A stretch of 64,000 nt of DNA from Balaenoptera acutorostrata (GCF_949987535.1 NC_080069.1:41405269-41469268), one strand, 5' to 3'; counted from the first letter of the stretch, positions 24,440 to 36,833 are shown. Notes: generated from the sequence alone by a model not told the origin. Translations and numbers: made by a program.

Positions 24440-24795
24440 GCTCAGTTCAAGATCTAGAACATTTCTAGCACCCCATAAGATTTCCTCTTGCCATTTCCCA
24501 GGAAATCACTCCTGCCCACAGCAATCCCTTTCTGACCTTCATCACCTCCATTCACGTTGACCGTCCTTGGACTTGGTATAAATGGAATTACACAGTACCT
24601 ACTATTTTATGTCTGGCCTCGTCCACTCAACACCATGTCTGAGGGGTCCTTCCATGCTGTAGCATGTGTCAGTAGTGTGGTCTTTTTTGTTGCTGTGTAA
24701 AATTCCATCATATGATGGTACCACAATTTATTAACTCTCCTCTTGATGGATATTTGGGTTGTTTCTAATTTGGACCTATTATTAATATAAATTTA
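24440..24795 (-). mobile_element. Old L1 fragment (end of ORF2 / 3' region)
   Basis: Reverse complement of L1M: ttgctgtgtaaaattccatc, tggtaccacaatttattaac, ttgatggatatttgggttgt, preceded by a variant of ggaattacacagtacctact. The reverse reading includes the familiar 'tggaatttta' and 'caaatatccatcaa' modules near the C-terminus of ORF2. Confidence 0.8.
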
Positions 24796-25226
24796 GTAGT
24801 TCCTTTGAATCTAAGGACTAGAAGTTCATATTTTTACTCAATGTTATTCCACAAAGAATCTTACACAATGAAATAATAGTAAGCTAGAGAAACTCAGAAA
24901 GCTAAAATCAAGATAAAATATCAATGCCTTGGGCAGATAAGCCCAGTATGCAATCTGTCAGGTCTTTAGAGTTTCAGTAATTGCATTTCAAGTTAAACTC
25001 TGAGCTTCCTGGAAGCCTAAACAAAGAGGGAAATGCGGTGAATTACATAACATTTGTAATAGGAAAAAAGAATTAGTCAGGAGGAGCAAAACTTCTGTTG
25101 CCTCTAAGTTCCAAAGAAAGACCTTCACATGGAGCTTCGTGGTAGGAGTTATTGAGACATGTAAAGACTAATGTCCTCAAGGTGACTCTATAAGAAATGT
25201 ATGAACAGATTTTTAAATCACTATTT

Positions 25227-25450
25227 CTTTTTTTTTAATGAATTTTTATTGGAGTATAGTTGATTTACAATATTGTGTTAGTTTCTGCTGTACAGCAAAG
25301 TGTCAGTTATACATATACATATAACCACTCTCTTTTAGATTTTTTTCCCATATAGGTCATTACAGAACATTGAGTAGCATTCCCTGTGCTATACAGTAGG
25401 TTCTTATTAGTTATCTATTTTATATATAGTAGTGTGTATATGTCAACCCC
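25227..25450 (-). mobile_element. Cetartiodactyl-type L1 3' end
   Basis: tttttattggagtatagttg, atttacaatattgtgttagt, ctgtacagcaaagtgtcag, ctatacagtaggttcttatt and atatatagtagtgtgtatat. Same subtype and orientation as 12,225-12,466. Confidence 0.9.
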
Positions 25451-25596
25451 AATCTAGATCACTTTCTTTTAGTGCACATAAGACATGACCACAACTCAGC
25501 AGATTTTTCAACAATATCACAGTACAGTGGCATTGTTCATGGGTGTGTATTTTTAAAGAAAGAAAAGTATATTAGAACATCATATATCCTAAGTCA

Positions 25597-25792
25597 GGGG
25601 TCAGCAAACACCAGCCCCCCGACCAAATGTGACTTGCCTCTTGTCTTTGTAAATAGTTTTATTTCTTCATTTACATACTCTCTGTGGCAACTTGCCTGAA
25701 TAGTCAAACGGTTGCAACAAGGCCATTTGACCTACGAAGCCTAAAATATTTACCATCTAACTCTTTACAGAAAATATTTGCCAATTCCTGCT
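25597..25792. mobile_element. hAT-type non-autonomous DNA transposon, copy 1
   Basis: Starts caggggtcagcaaac and ends ttgccaattcctg, i.e. inverted ends of the 'caggggtcggcaaac' type. Internal modules gtttgtaaatag, actgtggcaact and cctaaaatatttaccatc match the palindromic hAT MITE. A second copy lies at 41.5 kb. The exact MER number is not assigned. Confidence 0.8.
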
Positions 25793-25834
25793 GTGAATTA
25801 GCAATAGGATAGAATACCAGGTACTGTTTTTTCT

Positions 25835-26395
25835 TGGTTATTGCTCATGCCTTAATATAGTCTCCACCCCTTTGGTATGGGTAGGACCTGTGACTGGCCT
25901 CTAACCAATACAATATGGCAAAAATGAAGGAATTTTGCCAAATTGGTAGATTTTTATTTCATCAAAAGAAATATTATCCTGGATGAGCCTGACTTAATCA
26001 AGTGAAAGTGCGAAAAAGAAGGACTGGTCTACCATCAGAGACTTCTCTTCGTGCTGGCTTGAAGAAGCAGCCTGCATGCTGCAAGGGGGCCTCTGGAGAG
26101 GGCCATGTGTCAGGGAGCTTTGGATGGCCTCTAGGAGCAGAGGGCCTCAGTCCTGCAACCCCAAGGAACTGAATTCTTCCAACAACCAGATGAGCTTAAA
26201 AGAGGACCCTGAGCACAGGGTAAGACCACAGCACTAGCCAACACCTTGACTAAAGCCTGGTGAGACCCTGAAGCAGAGGATCCATCTCAACCATGTCTGA
26301 ATTCGACCTATGGAAACGGTGAGCTAACAAATACATGTTGTTTTAACCCACTAAGTTTGTAGTAAGTTGCTGCACAACAATAGAAAGCTAATACA
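25835..26395 (-). mobile_element. MaLR/ERVL-like LTR remnant (reverse orientation)
   Basis: tatggcaaaaatgaagga, attatcctggatgagcctga, ctcagtcctgcaaccccaag, gaactgaattcttccaacaa, gttttaacccactaagtttg and gcacaacaatagaaagctaa follow a common mammalian LTR in reverse, ending where the MLT1D-like start lies. Confidence 0.65.
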
Positions 26396-26473
26396 CTTAC
26401 CTAGTCTCCCCAGTTTTTTCTACAGTACACATATGATTTAAACATGAGAGACAACCACAATTTTTTTTTTAAA

Positions 26474-26488
26474 GAAATTCACGTTCTT

Positions 26489-26519
<31 letters not shown>

Positions 26520-26783
26520 TGACTGTGTTGAGTCTTCGTTTCTGTGCGAGGGCTTTCTCTAGTTGCGGCAAGTGGGGACCACTCTTCATCGCGGTGCGCG
26601 GGCCTCTCACCATCGCGGCCTCTCTTGTTTCGGAGCACAGGCTCCAGACGCGCAGGCTCAGTAATTGTGGCTCACGGGCCCAGTTGCTCCGTGGCATGTG
26701 GGATCTTCCCAGACCAGGGCTCGAACCCGTGTCCCCTGCATTGGCAGGCAGATTCTCAACCACTGCACCACCAGGGAAGCCCC
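26474..26783 (-). mobile_element. CHR-type SINE (shorter subtype) with private 3' tail
   Basis: Reverse complement CHR body with (TTTA)n on the left and ccaccagggaagcccc on the right. Beyond the (TAAA)n the element carries aaaagaacgtgaatttc (26,474-26,490 read minus) before its poly(A). The identical tail is on the copy at 29,547. Both also share the cacagtcataaataaa junction. Flanks show a ccacaattttt-type duplication. Confidence 0.93.
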
Positions 26784-26884
26784 ACAATTTTTATAAAGAG
26801 TTCTTATCATTTAGAAGTACACACTGAGTTATCTAAGGATAAAATGATATGATGTCTGAGATTTGCTTAAAAAAATGGAGAGGG

Positions 26885-27030
26885 GACAACAGAATGATAC
26901 AGATGAGATGAGATTGGCCATGTGTTCATAATTCTTGAAGCTAATTGATGGATTCATGGGGATTAATTATACTACTCCTTCCACTTTTGTGTATGTTTGA
27001 AATTTTCCATAATAAAAAAGTTTTTAAAAA
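26885..27030 (+). mobile_element. Old L1 3'-end fragment
   Basis: ttgatggattcatggggatt, attatactactccttccact, tttgtgtatgtttgaaattt, tccataataaaaaag is the terminal motif series of an L1M 3' UTR. Confidence 0.75.
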
Positions 27031-27049
27031 TTAGACTCATGCATACAGA

Positions 27050-27260
27050 ATTAGCTTAAAGGATGTTTATAGTTTCTGTTACAGGAAAACTAAACAATTT
27101 AAATGTCTACACAGGGAACTGGTTAAATTAATCACTATAGACATACAGTCTGTTTATATGTATCTTTAAAATTGATTGCATAGAATAGTAATGCTGTTAA
27201 CATTTTTCTGTGGTCTTAGAATTTGATATAAAATAAAATATTTGTAAGTAACAAAACAAA
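27050..27260 (+). mobile_element. Possible L1M fragment
   Basis: gtctacacagggaactggtt and aaattaatcactatagacat fit the L1M 'ggactggttaaataaattat' region. The rest is diverged. Confidence 0.45.
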
Positions 27261-27571
27261 AACCACAAAGCTTATGTATTTTTTAAAAATCCATCTGAGA
27301 AAATGCTGCTCTGTCAGGCAGTGACTGAATTCAGTCTAAGTTCCCTGGTGGCTCCCCTTAGTGGAAGGATCATAGTGGGGGTGCCTGGAGGAGGGGGGAG
27401 CCTTGGAGCCACCCAGTGACCCCCCCCCACCCATCACCAATCCCTCAGTCCTCTGCTGGATCACAGGCAACTTTAGGTGGCATGTTTGGCTGAGGGTCTC
27501 CAGTCCCGCTATGAACAGACAGAGGCAAGGAAGAGGCTGGAGCCAAACAGCTAATTCAAAATTTCAGTACA

Positions 27572-27891
27572 GGGGCTTCCCTGGTGGCGCAGTGGTTGAG
27601 AATCTGCCTGCCAATGCAGGGGACGCGGGTTCGAGCCCTGGTCTGGGAAGATCCCACATGCCGCGGAGCAGCTGGGCCCGTGAGCCACAATTGCTGAGCC
27701 TGCGCGTCTGGAGCCTGTGCCCCGCGACGGGAGGGGCCGCGATAGAGAAAGGCCCGCGCACCGCGATGAAGAGTGGCCCCCGCTTGCCGCAACTGGAGAA
27801 AGCCCTCGCACGAACCGAAGACCCAACACAGCCAAAAATAAAATAAAATAAATAAATAAATAAATAAGAAAATCCTTTAAAAAAAAAAAAA
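27572..27891 (+). mobile_element. CHR-type SINE (shorter subtype)
   Basis: ggggcttccctggtggcgca, B box gggttcgagccc, gaagacccaacacagcc, (AAATA)n tail. A perfect 14-bp duplication aaaatttcagtaca flanks it (27,558-27,571; 27,892-27,905). Frames of up to 147 codons across it are read-through. Confidence 0.95.
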
Positions 27892-27905
27892 AAAATTTCA
27901 GTACA

Positions 27906-28527
27906 TCTTGAATAAACACAATCATGATTCTCAAGAAAGGTTTGAACTATGACCACTTTTAGGGACTTCCAATTTTTACTTCAGCCCATATGGCTTCTGA
28001 TTCGTATTGTCACCAAGAGATTTCTCCATTTTCCTAAAAACCGTTAAGTTCCTCAGTTCTGCCACATCCTATTTCCCCCAGGTCCCTTGGTCAGTAAGAT
28101 TAAGGGACAAGTTATACCCACACTACAATGACTCTTGGGTTCATTTTTTACAGTCACTATTCCAGATCACTTTAGGGCGAAATTTCAAAAGGCAATGAGA
28201 ATATGGTAAAAGTTCTGCCAAAATATGTGCAATCACAAAATGCCAGAGATGAAAGTGCCCTTATAAATCATTTAAAGTATCTTTATTTTACTAACCAAAA
28301 AAAAAAAAAAAAAAAAGGAGAGAGAGAGACCCAAGACATAATGCAAAAACAACCAAGGTCACAAGGACAGGCAGAATACCTGAAAGTTGATCCCAGATAT
28401 GTGCTTTCCCACCAGTGCTGGGTTGCCCTCTTTGCGTCAGTCCTTTTCAATCTTAATGAGTAGCCCAAGTTCAGACTAATATGTAGACTTACAGAGCAGT
28501 AGCACAAACCTGAAATATGGGTGGCCA
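27906..28527. other. Unclassified spacer
   Basis: No gene. A 20-nt A run with following GAGAGAGA at 28,298-28,328 may be a SINE/LINE tail without recognisable body. Confidence 0.4.
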
Positions 28528-29370
28528 GGGAGTATAGAAGGAAAGGAGACAGGGAAGAAGGGAGAGAGGAAGAACAGAAAAAGAGAGAAATCTAAATGGG
28601 CAATAGACAAATTAAAAGGTGTTCGAGGTTGTTAATCAACAGGTAACCGCAAATCAAAATCACAGTAAGTTACCACCACCCAACATATCAGGGAAGTTAA
28701 AATCAAAAAGACTGTACCAAATGTGGCAACTGGAACTCTCAGACATCACCTGTAGGGGTACAAGTGTGGTACATCATATGGTGAAACCACTTTGGAAAAT
28801 TGTTTAGCAGTCTACTAAAATTAGATATACGCATATCTGGTGAGAAAGCAATTCCACTCCAAGGTGTTTTCCCAACAGAAACGCATATATATGTTCACCA
28901 AAAGAGATATACTAAAATGTTCATAGCAGCACTATTCTCAATAGGCAAAACTAGAAACTACCAAAATATCTAACAACAGCAGATGTATAAATAATGTATT
29001 CTATCATTCATATGCAGAAATATGAATGAAGCACTGCCATAGGCAACAACATAGATGAATCTCACAAAAAATGTTAAGTGAAAGAAGCCAGTCACAAAAC
29101 AATATATTTCAATATATATAAGTTTCAGAAGCAGGCAAACCTAATTAATGGGTGTGAGAAGTCAGGTTCATGATTTTTAGGGGGAGAAGAAAGTGGAAGT
29201 AATTGGAAGTGGTCATGAAGGCATTTTTGGAGGTGCTGGTAGAGGTCTATATCTTTATCTTAGTGGTAATTTTATCAGAATTATTCACATTGTGATCATT
29301 TATTGTGCTATATACTTGTAGTTTGTGCACTTTTCTGAATATATACTAACTTTCAATAAAATAGTTTGTT
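28528..29370 (+). mobile_element. L1 3'-end fragment with upstream purine-rich tract
   Basis: After a purine-rich lead (28,535-28,590): gggcaatagacaaattaaaa, aaccgcaaatcaaaatcaca, aaaccactttggaaaattg, atgttcatagcagcactatt, acatagatgaatctcacaaa, aagtgaaagaagccagtcac, ttgtagtttgtgcacttttc, actttcaataaaatagttt. This runs from the C-terminal part of ORF2 to the L1 end. ORF2 is destroyed by stops. Confidence 0.88.
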
Positions 29371-29546
29371 TTATATACATTAAAATAAAGAAAGTGGAAG
29401 GAGCTGGTTTGGTAGAATTCTTCTAAGGATCTCAAGACTCTTGATCAATGCAACTTTCTTGAACTTCCTAACACCACTGAAGGACATTTTTTCATTGTGA
29501 TCTCAAATGTCAGCTCCATTTCATAGCTATAAAAAGAGATGTCTAG

Positions 29547-29851
29547 GGGCTTCCCTGGTGGCGCAGTGGTTGAGAATCTGCCTGCCAATGCAGGGGACAC
29601 GGGTTCGCGCCCCGGTCTGGGAGGATCCCACATGCCGCGGAGCAACTGGGCCCGTGAGCCACAATTACTGAGCCTGCGCGTCTGGAGCCTGTGCTCCGCA
29701 ACAAGAGAGGCCGCGACAGTGAGAGGCCCGCGCACCGCGATGAAGAGTGGTCCCCACTTGCCGCGACTGGAGAAAGCCCTCGCACAGAAACGAAGACCCA
29801 ACACAGTCATAAATAAATAAATAAAAGAACGTGAATTTCAAAAAAAAAAAA
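29547..29851 (+). mobile_element. CHR-type SINE (shorter subtype) with private 3' tail
   Basis: gggcttccctggtggcgcag, B-box variant gggttcgcgcc, body, cacagtcataaataaa, then aaaagaacgtgaatttc (29,823-29,839) and poly(A). A perfect 16-bp duplication aaaaagagatgtctag (29,531-29,546; 29,852-29,867) proves insertion of the body plus the tail as one unit. Confidence 0.95.
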
Positions 29852-29984
29852 AAAAAAGAGATGTCTAGTAGGTGGTAATACCAAGATCATAGACATCATA
29901 TTAGATCACTAATAATCTCAAAACAGCAGAAGGGAAAAAGGAACTAACATAATTAAACAACAGATATGTTACCAGTGATGTTCT

Positions 29985-30190
29985 CTATACTTGGTATGAG
30001 TTATCTCTAGAATTCTCTCAGTAACTCTTTGTTATAAGTATTATTATTAATTCCATTTTATAAAAGGAGGAACTAAGACTCAATGCACTTAAGCAATTTG
30101 CTCAAGGTTGCAAAGCTCCTAAGGAACAGAACCTAGATTCAAATCCAGAATTTCTTGCTCCAAAATCCCAGAGTTGTTCCATCACAACCC
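29985..30190 (+). repeat. MIR SINE fragment
   Basis: attccattttataaaaggag, gaactaagactcaatgcact, tttgctcaaggttgcaaagc, acctagattcaaatccag follow the MIR core and 3' part. Confidence 0.8.
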
Positions 30191-31892
30191 ACATGGCCCT
30201 GGGCTATTAGTGCCTTTGACTTTTACCAATAAAACAACTTCATAAAACTTGTGCCCTTATAAATATCTCATATAAACAAAGTAGCCTGAGGTGATTTCTT
30301 AGGAATATTATTGCATTGTGGTTTGTTGCCATTTACAACCTAGAAAATGTCCCTTTACTCCTAATAAGAAAAAGAAAAAGGAGGTACAGTTTCCCTGACT
30401 CCCAAATAATATTTAACTGCCCAGGACGTAGCCAGAGTACAGCCAAACCACTCCTGCCACAGGGCCCCAGAAGCCCTTCTGCAAAAGGGTGGGAAGGGGG
30501 CTACCAAGACCAAGGTACTCTTTTAAAGCTTTTCTTATTGTAGCTGTTTTATCATTCATATACTTTCAATAGCATCTCAATGACTGTTTTATAGGCCTAC
30601 TATAGCTTAAGGTAATGCTAAAGACATTACGAGTAGCTCCCTTTTAAATTTTTAACCAGAATAAAAGTTTACAAAAATCACATATGCTCCTGAAACCGTC
30701 AGATCCTGTATCCAAACAGAAACCTGGACAGTTTTACAAGGCAGCTTACGGATTTTATGAGGCCCCACCAGTACTTGATGTCCATTACAACTACAAAAAC
30801 TAAAGTCTTGGTGACTATCTATAGCCAAGTATGTGATGTTTTCTGACTTAAAGGTCATTTTCAAGAAGGATTACAGAAGAAGATGAAGAAAGAAGACATT
30901 CTATTTTTCTCCTTTTCATCAGACAAGAAAACCAAACGTTTCCACACTTGGGGAGGGGAGGCACTGAGCCGGAGGACACTAAGTTTCAACATTATGCAAC
31001 CACTGAAGGATCAATTTAAACTACCCAACTTGATAATGCTTAGTTTAGAAGAGGTTAATGGTTGTCTTTTACTGAAGAGGAATGAGCTTTGTTAAATGTA
31101 TCGATAGTGCAAATATTAATAATTGAAGCATAAATCTTTCCCACTGTCCCATTAGACTTACTGTATCATATACACGATGATGAATTTAATGCTTCTGCTT
31201 TTATATATAGGAGCCAATAGCAGAATCCCTCCCAAATCTAGATGGCTGGGTCCCTGAAAAGTCTTCCTGGCAGGAGAATTCCCAGCTGTAACAGTAACCT
31301 GACAAGAAAATCAGGGCTGAAGGAAAAGGTGGAGGGACTCTTTAATAAATATTTTTGTATTTACTAACAAACAATGATAAAGCCAGCACATTGCAGTCGA
31401 TAATGACATTTTTACACACCTTAAATTAGTAATAACGGCCTCTATACAGTTACCCTTCATTGCCTTTTTCTTGATTCCATTAAGATATTCATTAAGATCT
31501 CCTTTCCTCAAGTTTCAAAGGGATGCTACTGAATCCACTTTATCTTTACAGGTAAACTACAAACTAAGAGGCGGCTTTTCCTGTCTTTCGTTTTCCAGCG
31601 AAATGCCTTTCAACCATTCAGATTTCACAATTCAGAGCTGTGGCTGCCACCATCCCTCACCCCACCCACATGACTTCCTGCCTTGGTCCCCCAGATGCAG
31701 GGATTCGTTTTCAGTAGAAAACATCTTATAATACCCGAACTGACTTGTGCATCCCAGAATTATGGTCCTGATGTCAGTATACTCCTTCCCCCTCCTGCCT
31801 CCTTGCCATACCAGAATAGTCTACCTTGAGACCTAGCTTTCCTTTCCCTCAGTCTCCTTCTGCCTCACTGCAAACACTCCGGCTTTACTTCC
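30191..31892. other. Unclassified spacer
   Basis: No gene, RNA or nameable repeat. Open frames at most 86 codons. Confidence 0.45.
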
Positions 31893-32306
31893 TGTGATGG
31901 TTAGTTTTACATGTCAACTTGGCTGGGCTATGATACCCAGTTACTCATTTAAACACCAGTCTAGGTGTTGCTGTGAAGGTGATTTTGTAGACATCTGTAA
32001 TCAGTAGACTTAAGTAAAAAAGACCACCCACAATAATGTGGGTGGGCCTCATCCAATCAGTTGAAGGCCTTGAGAGTGAAAACTAAGGTTTCCCAGAGAA
32101 GAAGACATTACCATCAACTTCTGCCTGATCTTCCAGGCTGCCGGCCCGGACTGCAGATTTCAGATTTCAAACTTACCAGTCCTTACCCGACAACTGCATG
32201 AGCCAATTTGAGAAGGCTCCCAGAGAAGAGAAATAGACAAAGACAGAGACAGAGAGACAGAGAAAGAGCAAACTGGTTCTATGTCTGGAAAGCCCTGACT
32301 AATACA
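31893..32306 (+). mobile_element. ERVL-type LTR (MLT2-like), solitary
   Basis: Begins tgtgatggttagttttacat and ends agccctgactaataca, with ttggctgggctatgataccc, aatgtgggtgggcctcatcc and aatcagttgaaggcct internally. Start TG and end CA are both present. An (agacag)n-like purine stretch (32,227-32,264) interrupts the 3' part. No internal ERV region adjoins it. Confidence 0.75.
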
Positions 32307-32559
32307 CCCCTCTTCCTACCTTCTTTACTCCTACTACCGCTAATTATCTCAAAACAAAAGACTCACAAGCCACTCATCTTAGAAGTGGATCTCACAGTCA
32401 TTCCATGGTAAATTTTACACACTGATATTTCATAGAAGTGGAACTTAAAGTTGTGTGAAGACAGCTATAATTTTCAAGGCGGCTTCTGAAAAAGATTCAT
32501 CGCTTGGCCAAACTTTAGTCAGGCTCCTGAACCTTCTCCTGGGTCCATATGTGCACCTC

Positions 32560-32950
32560 CTTGTAAAAATCTAGTTTTAGAAAGAACCCTGCTAAAGAGT
32601 TTACCCAGGACCTTCCCCCACCCTCACTATCTGATCCCCCTCCACCATCCTCCAGGTGATGTCTGCTCACCCTGGCCTGCCTTCAGCAAAGAATCCTGTT
32701 AGGTCAGTTTAGCCAGAATTCCCCTTACCCTTAATGTTTCCTCTTAGTATTCCATGCACTGACCTCCACCCTGCTCCTTAGCTATGAATTCCCACTTGTC
32801 CAGACTGTATTCAGAGTTGAGCCTAACGTCTCTCCCCGACTGTGAAATCCCATTGCAGTGGTCCCTGTACCTATTGCGATGGTCCTGAAGTAAGTCTGCC
32901 TTAACATCTTTAATGAGCATCATTATTCTTTTCTTTAATCGTTCCGGTTA
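32560..32950 (+). mobile_element. Degraded ERV LTR-like segment
   Basis: tgttaggtcagtttagccag, cccttaatgtttcctcttag, cctgctccttagctatgaat (an eroded TATA region), tctctccccgactgtgaaat, tcctgaagtaagtctgcctt (an eroded AATAAA) have the order of promoter and polyadenylation parts of an LTR. Family not named; ends not defined. Confidence 0.5.
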
Positions 32951-35104
32951 GAAAAAAATTGCCCTGTCACTTGATTGTAAGCCAACATGGGCTTGTGTTA
33001 CTCAGTTTAGAAAGGGTGGCATTTCAGCCAGAAACTTGTTTTCTCGCTCCAAAGCCGAGCACATCTGGGGAACCCAAATCACCTTCCTCAATCCAAAGAA
33101 TCGTGGGAAACCCAGGCACAGCTCCAGAACACACTGGGACAGGCCTGACTGCACCAGCGCTGAGCTGGTGCTTCTGGAACTTCACCCCACACTCTTACAT
33201 TTGCAACAGAGCTACTCGGGACTCCTAAGGACCTTCTGCTAGATGTCAGCCTAGGACCAGGTCAGACGTGTGGGGCTACTTCCCACGAGAATGACCAGTT
33301 GCCAAGCACATCTCCAACTTACTCTCAGAAATCTGCATAACATGTGGCTGAATTTTCTCCCCTTTGAAGGGGAAAAAAAATTAAGATTTTTGAAATCTAA
33401 AACCCTACTCAGAAGTTAACATATATCCTGTAGGGAAGAAAGAAAATAACCCAGAAATCTCATACTGTTTGAGATTCAAGCATTTATCAAACAGTTATTT
33501 TTCTATTTCTAAGAAAGTCTTTTTCGAAAGAATTTTCAAAGTTCTTAAGGCTGCTAATTGGAAGAAAAAGGACAACATAAAGCTTAGCTTATTTCCAACA
33601 GAAGAATGTCTACAAATAATCATTATTACTGGGATGGGTGGTTATTGATTTGAAAACTCACCAATAAGAAATATAATGAGACCACTCCACTTTCAACGTC
33701 ACTTCTCAGGACTTACGACCAGAAATTGTCATTAGTGTCCTTCATGGGAAGAACCACTGGCCAACCCCAGTTGACTAAATGATCCTCTGTAGATCTGGAC
33801 AAACTAAATCCTAGAGCCAGTGATCAATGAATAATGAAGGAAGATTTTTTTTAAGTTCCTCAGGTCATTGGTGAGAACAAAATATCACAGAGAAACAGGG
33901 CAGAGGTATCCTGTAACCTCTCAGTCCCCTGAGGAAAAGACCATCTACACCAGTTACCAGCTGCCCCTTTACCAGGGTCCCGAAAGCACCCAAAACTCCA
34001 ACACCATCCCACTTGAAGTCACTGACCTCTGCAGGCTTGGACAAATGGAGTTTCCTGCCCAGTGCTGATGTCATCCCTGGTGGGTGGGGAGGGCAGATCT
34101 TTGCCCCACATCCTGTGACTACTGTGGTTCTATAGGAAAAGGAGACACAAGATTCCAACAGACACTGTCCTGCAGAGTGCTAAGCCTCAGGTCTCATGCT
34201 CCGTTTACCTCCTGATTCATCAGCAACTGGAAGAATCTCAATTAGAAACAGCTGAAGAATCAAACCGTCTTGCATGAGGTTGAAGAAACCACCATGCAGG
34301 GATAAATGCAATCTCATGTTTGCAGAGCCCTGGGGTTTTGGCAACGCATGTAGAATGATTTATTTGAATAATTACTATGAGTGAAACATTATACTTTATT
34401 AGATAAACATGAATGAGTCAAGTTCCCCAACCTCAGGGGGTTTATATTTGATGGGGAAGGCTGGCAAGTTCAGAGGTAAAAAGTGGTGGGGGACATTTGC
34501 TTAATTGAGGAAGACAATCCTACAGAAACCCACAGGCAGAAACAATTAATTGCAACTAGGAAAATTGAAATAGTCTGTCTAATAAATTAACAGGAATTTG
34601 GGTGGTTTCCCCTAGAAGCTCAAAGGAAATTTAGGGGATACTTGGAATTAAGGGAAGAAAAAATATGGAGAGAAGTGACACAAAAGGGAGAATGACCCCC
34701 AGCAACATGGCAGCAGGCAGAGGCCCCTGGAAAAAGAAAAGACTTGTTCTGGGTTTATAGACTGAGCTGTCTTCCCCATCTATTTTTCTTAAGCCTTCAA
34801 TATAAGTCTGTAACACACAACAGTCCTCTATAGAGTGCTTGGGGACAAAAAAAAGAAAGAGACTGGGTCAATGCTTGGGATCAGTGAGACAAACAGAGCC
34901 CTTTTTCCTCCAAGATATATAAATGTTGGAAACTGTATTTGGAGGATTGTACTTGAATATTAAAGAAACAGAGACCAGAGGACTTGGTAATATTTGGGTT
35001 TCACACATAAAATGGTAAAGCAATAAATTTTAAAATGACAGCGGGAGTGTAAAGGAAGGAAATGACTTTCACATTCTATGATCCTGAGCTAGTCCAATCA
35101 GTAT
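32951..35104. other. Unclassified spacer
   Basis: No gene or nameable repeat. Opposed open frames near 33,865-34,158 (97 and 66 codons) show no domain. Confidence 0.45.
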
Positions 35105-35350
35105 TCACGTTTTCTCTCACTGTCCTGTTGTTAACTCATTCTAGTCCCTCGGACTAAAACATCTTCTTAAGGTGCATCCGAATGCTACCTCCTTCAGGAA
35201 GTCTCTCTGCCTCTTCCAGGCAGACTTAGGCACTCCTCCTAAGCTCTCATGCACTTACCTCAATTAATCCCATTCTCCCTGGCTAGAAAATGCTTAGTCA
35301 CTGGAAGGTCTCCCAATTAAACAGAAAACTAGACTCAAGAATAGGAGCTG
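35105..35350 (+). repeat. L2 LINE fragment, left part of a split copy
   Basis: ctacctccttcaggaagtct, ctctgcctcttccaggcaga and tcatgcacttacctcaatt resemble the L2 3' half. A SINE interrupts it at 35,351, and the L2 3' terminus seems to resume at about 35,732-35,800 (tgtctctatctgtgtgacct, cagctggcccatatttgatg). Confidence 0.55.
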
Positions 35351-35717
35351 GGGCTTCCCTGGTGGCACAGTGGTTAAGAATCCTCCTGCCAACGCAGAGG
35401 ACACGGGTTCGAGCCCTGGTCCGGGAAGATCCCACATGCCACGGAGCAACTAAGCCTGTACACCACAACTACTGAGCCTGCGCTCTAGAGCCCAGGAGCC
35501 ACAACTACTGAGCCCACATGCCACAACTACTGAAGCCCGTGAGCCTAGAGCCCATGCTCCGCAACAAGAGAAGCCACTGCAGTGAGAAGCCCGCACACCA
35601 CAACGAAGAGTAGCCCCCGCTCGCCGCAACTAGAGAAAAGCCCGTGCGCAGCAATGAAGACCCGACGCAGCCAAAAATAAATAAATTAAATAAATAAATT
35701 TTTTTTAATTAAAAAAA
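35351..35717 (+). mobile_element. CHR-type SINE (longer subtype)
   Basis: gggcttccctggtggcacag, B box gggttcgagccc, several ccacaactactgagcc modules, gaagacccgacgcagcc and a (TAAA)n then (A)n tail. 14-bp duplication aagaataggagctg / aagaataggcgctg (one mismatch) at 35,337-35,350 and 35,718-35,731. Inserted in an L2 copy. Confidence 0.95.
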
Positions 35718-35800
35718 AAGAATAGGCGCTGCATGTCTCTATCTGTGTGACCTCAATGTCCAACACAGCAGCTGGCCCATATTTGATGCTTAATCAAAGT

Positions 35801-36461
35801 TTCTGAAAAAAGGAGACGAAAGAGGAAGATTTCAACTGGAATGTAAAGGACGGTTATTATGTGATTAAAAGGAAGGAGGGACATAAGAGGAATGGCCTGG
35901 TTAAACATGGTGGCCTGAATAGATGCATTTACCTCTGCTCTCTTCTGAAATGCAAAAAAATTAAGGAATTTGAGGAATGTTTTTCACTATCAAGTCACAA
36001 GACCAATATTTTTGGGAAATGGGAAGTAGAGGAGGAGTTAATGTAGCTGTAAAGGATGAAGACCAAGTGTCTAGAGAGGGAGACTCCTAAGAGCAGTAGA
36101 AATGCATGCCTGGGAGAGACTGGATACAGGCCCAACAAATCATGGGTCCGAAAACAGGGAAGTGGGTCAAACCTGAACACGAAGCTTCCACAGCTACCAT
36201 CCAATTCCGTCAGGGTACCACCATCTCCCACACTGGCAGGCCACTAGGGGATTGTTCTCTGGAGATTTTGAACGAGATTCTCTAGACCTTCAGTGGACGT
36301 GCTATATCCTTCTTTGATATACTACATATTAAATATATGTGTACCGTATCCTTCCAGCTCCCTTATGCCAGGCCTGTCAACAACTCCGACCCCAGATCTT
36401 GCGGTTCCACCAGAGGAAAAGTCCAGTTTAGGGCCTGATAACCAGTATTGGTAAGTTGACT
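35801..36461. other. Unclassified spacer
   Basis: No gene or nameable repeat seen. Confidence 0.45.
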
Positions 36462-36478
36462 CTGCACACAGAACTTTT

Positions 36479-36833
36479 TTTTTTTTTTTTTTTTAAATGT
36501 GAACTCATGGTGTTTTTTTTTTATTATTTTTTTATTTTTTATAGCTACTTTATTTATTTATTTATTTATTTTTGGCTGTGTTGGGTCTTCGGTTCGTGCG
36601 AGGGCTTTCTCTGGTTACGGCAAGTGGGGGCCACTCTTCATCGCGGTGCGCAGGCCTTTCACTATCGCGGCCCCTCCCGTTGCGGGGCACAGGCTCCAGA
36701 CGCGCAGGCTCAGTAGTTGTGGCTCACGGGCCCAGCTGCTCCGTGGCATGTGGGATCTTCCCAGACCAGGGCTCGAACCCGTGTCCCCTGCATTAGCAGG
36801 CAGATTCTCAACCACTGCGCCACCAGGGAAGCC
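36479..36833 (-). mobile_element. CHR-type SINE (shorter subtype)
   Basis: Reverse complement body with (TTTA)n and T-runs at the left and ccaccagggaagccc at the right. Perfect 17-bp duplication ctgcacacagaactttt (36,462-36,478; 36,834-36,850). The tail is unusually long and heterogeneous (about 90 nt, 36,479-36,570), containing a non-A/T stretch tgtgaactcatgg that may be a captured tail. Confidence 0.95.
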
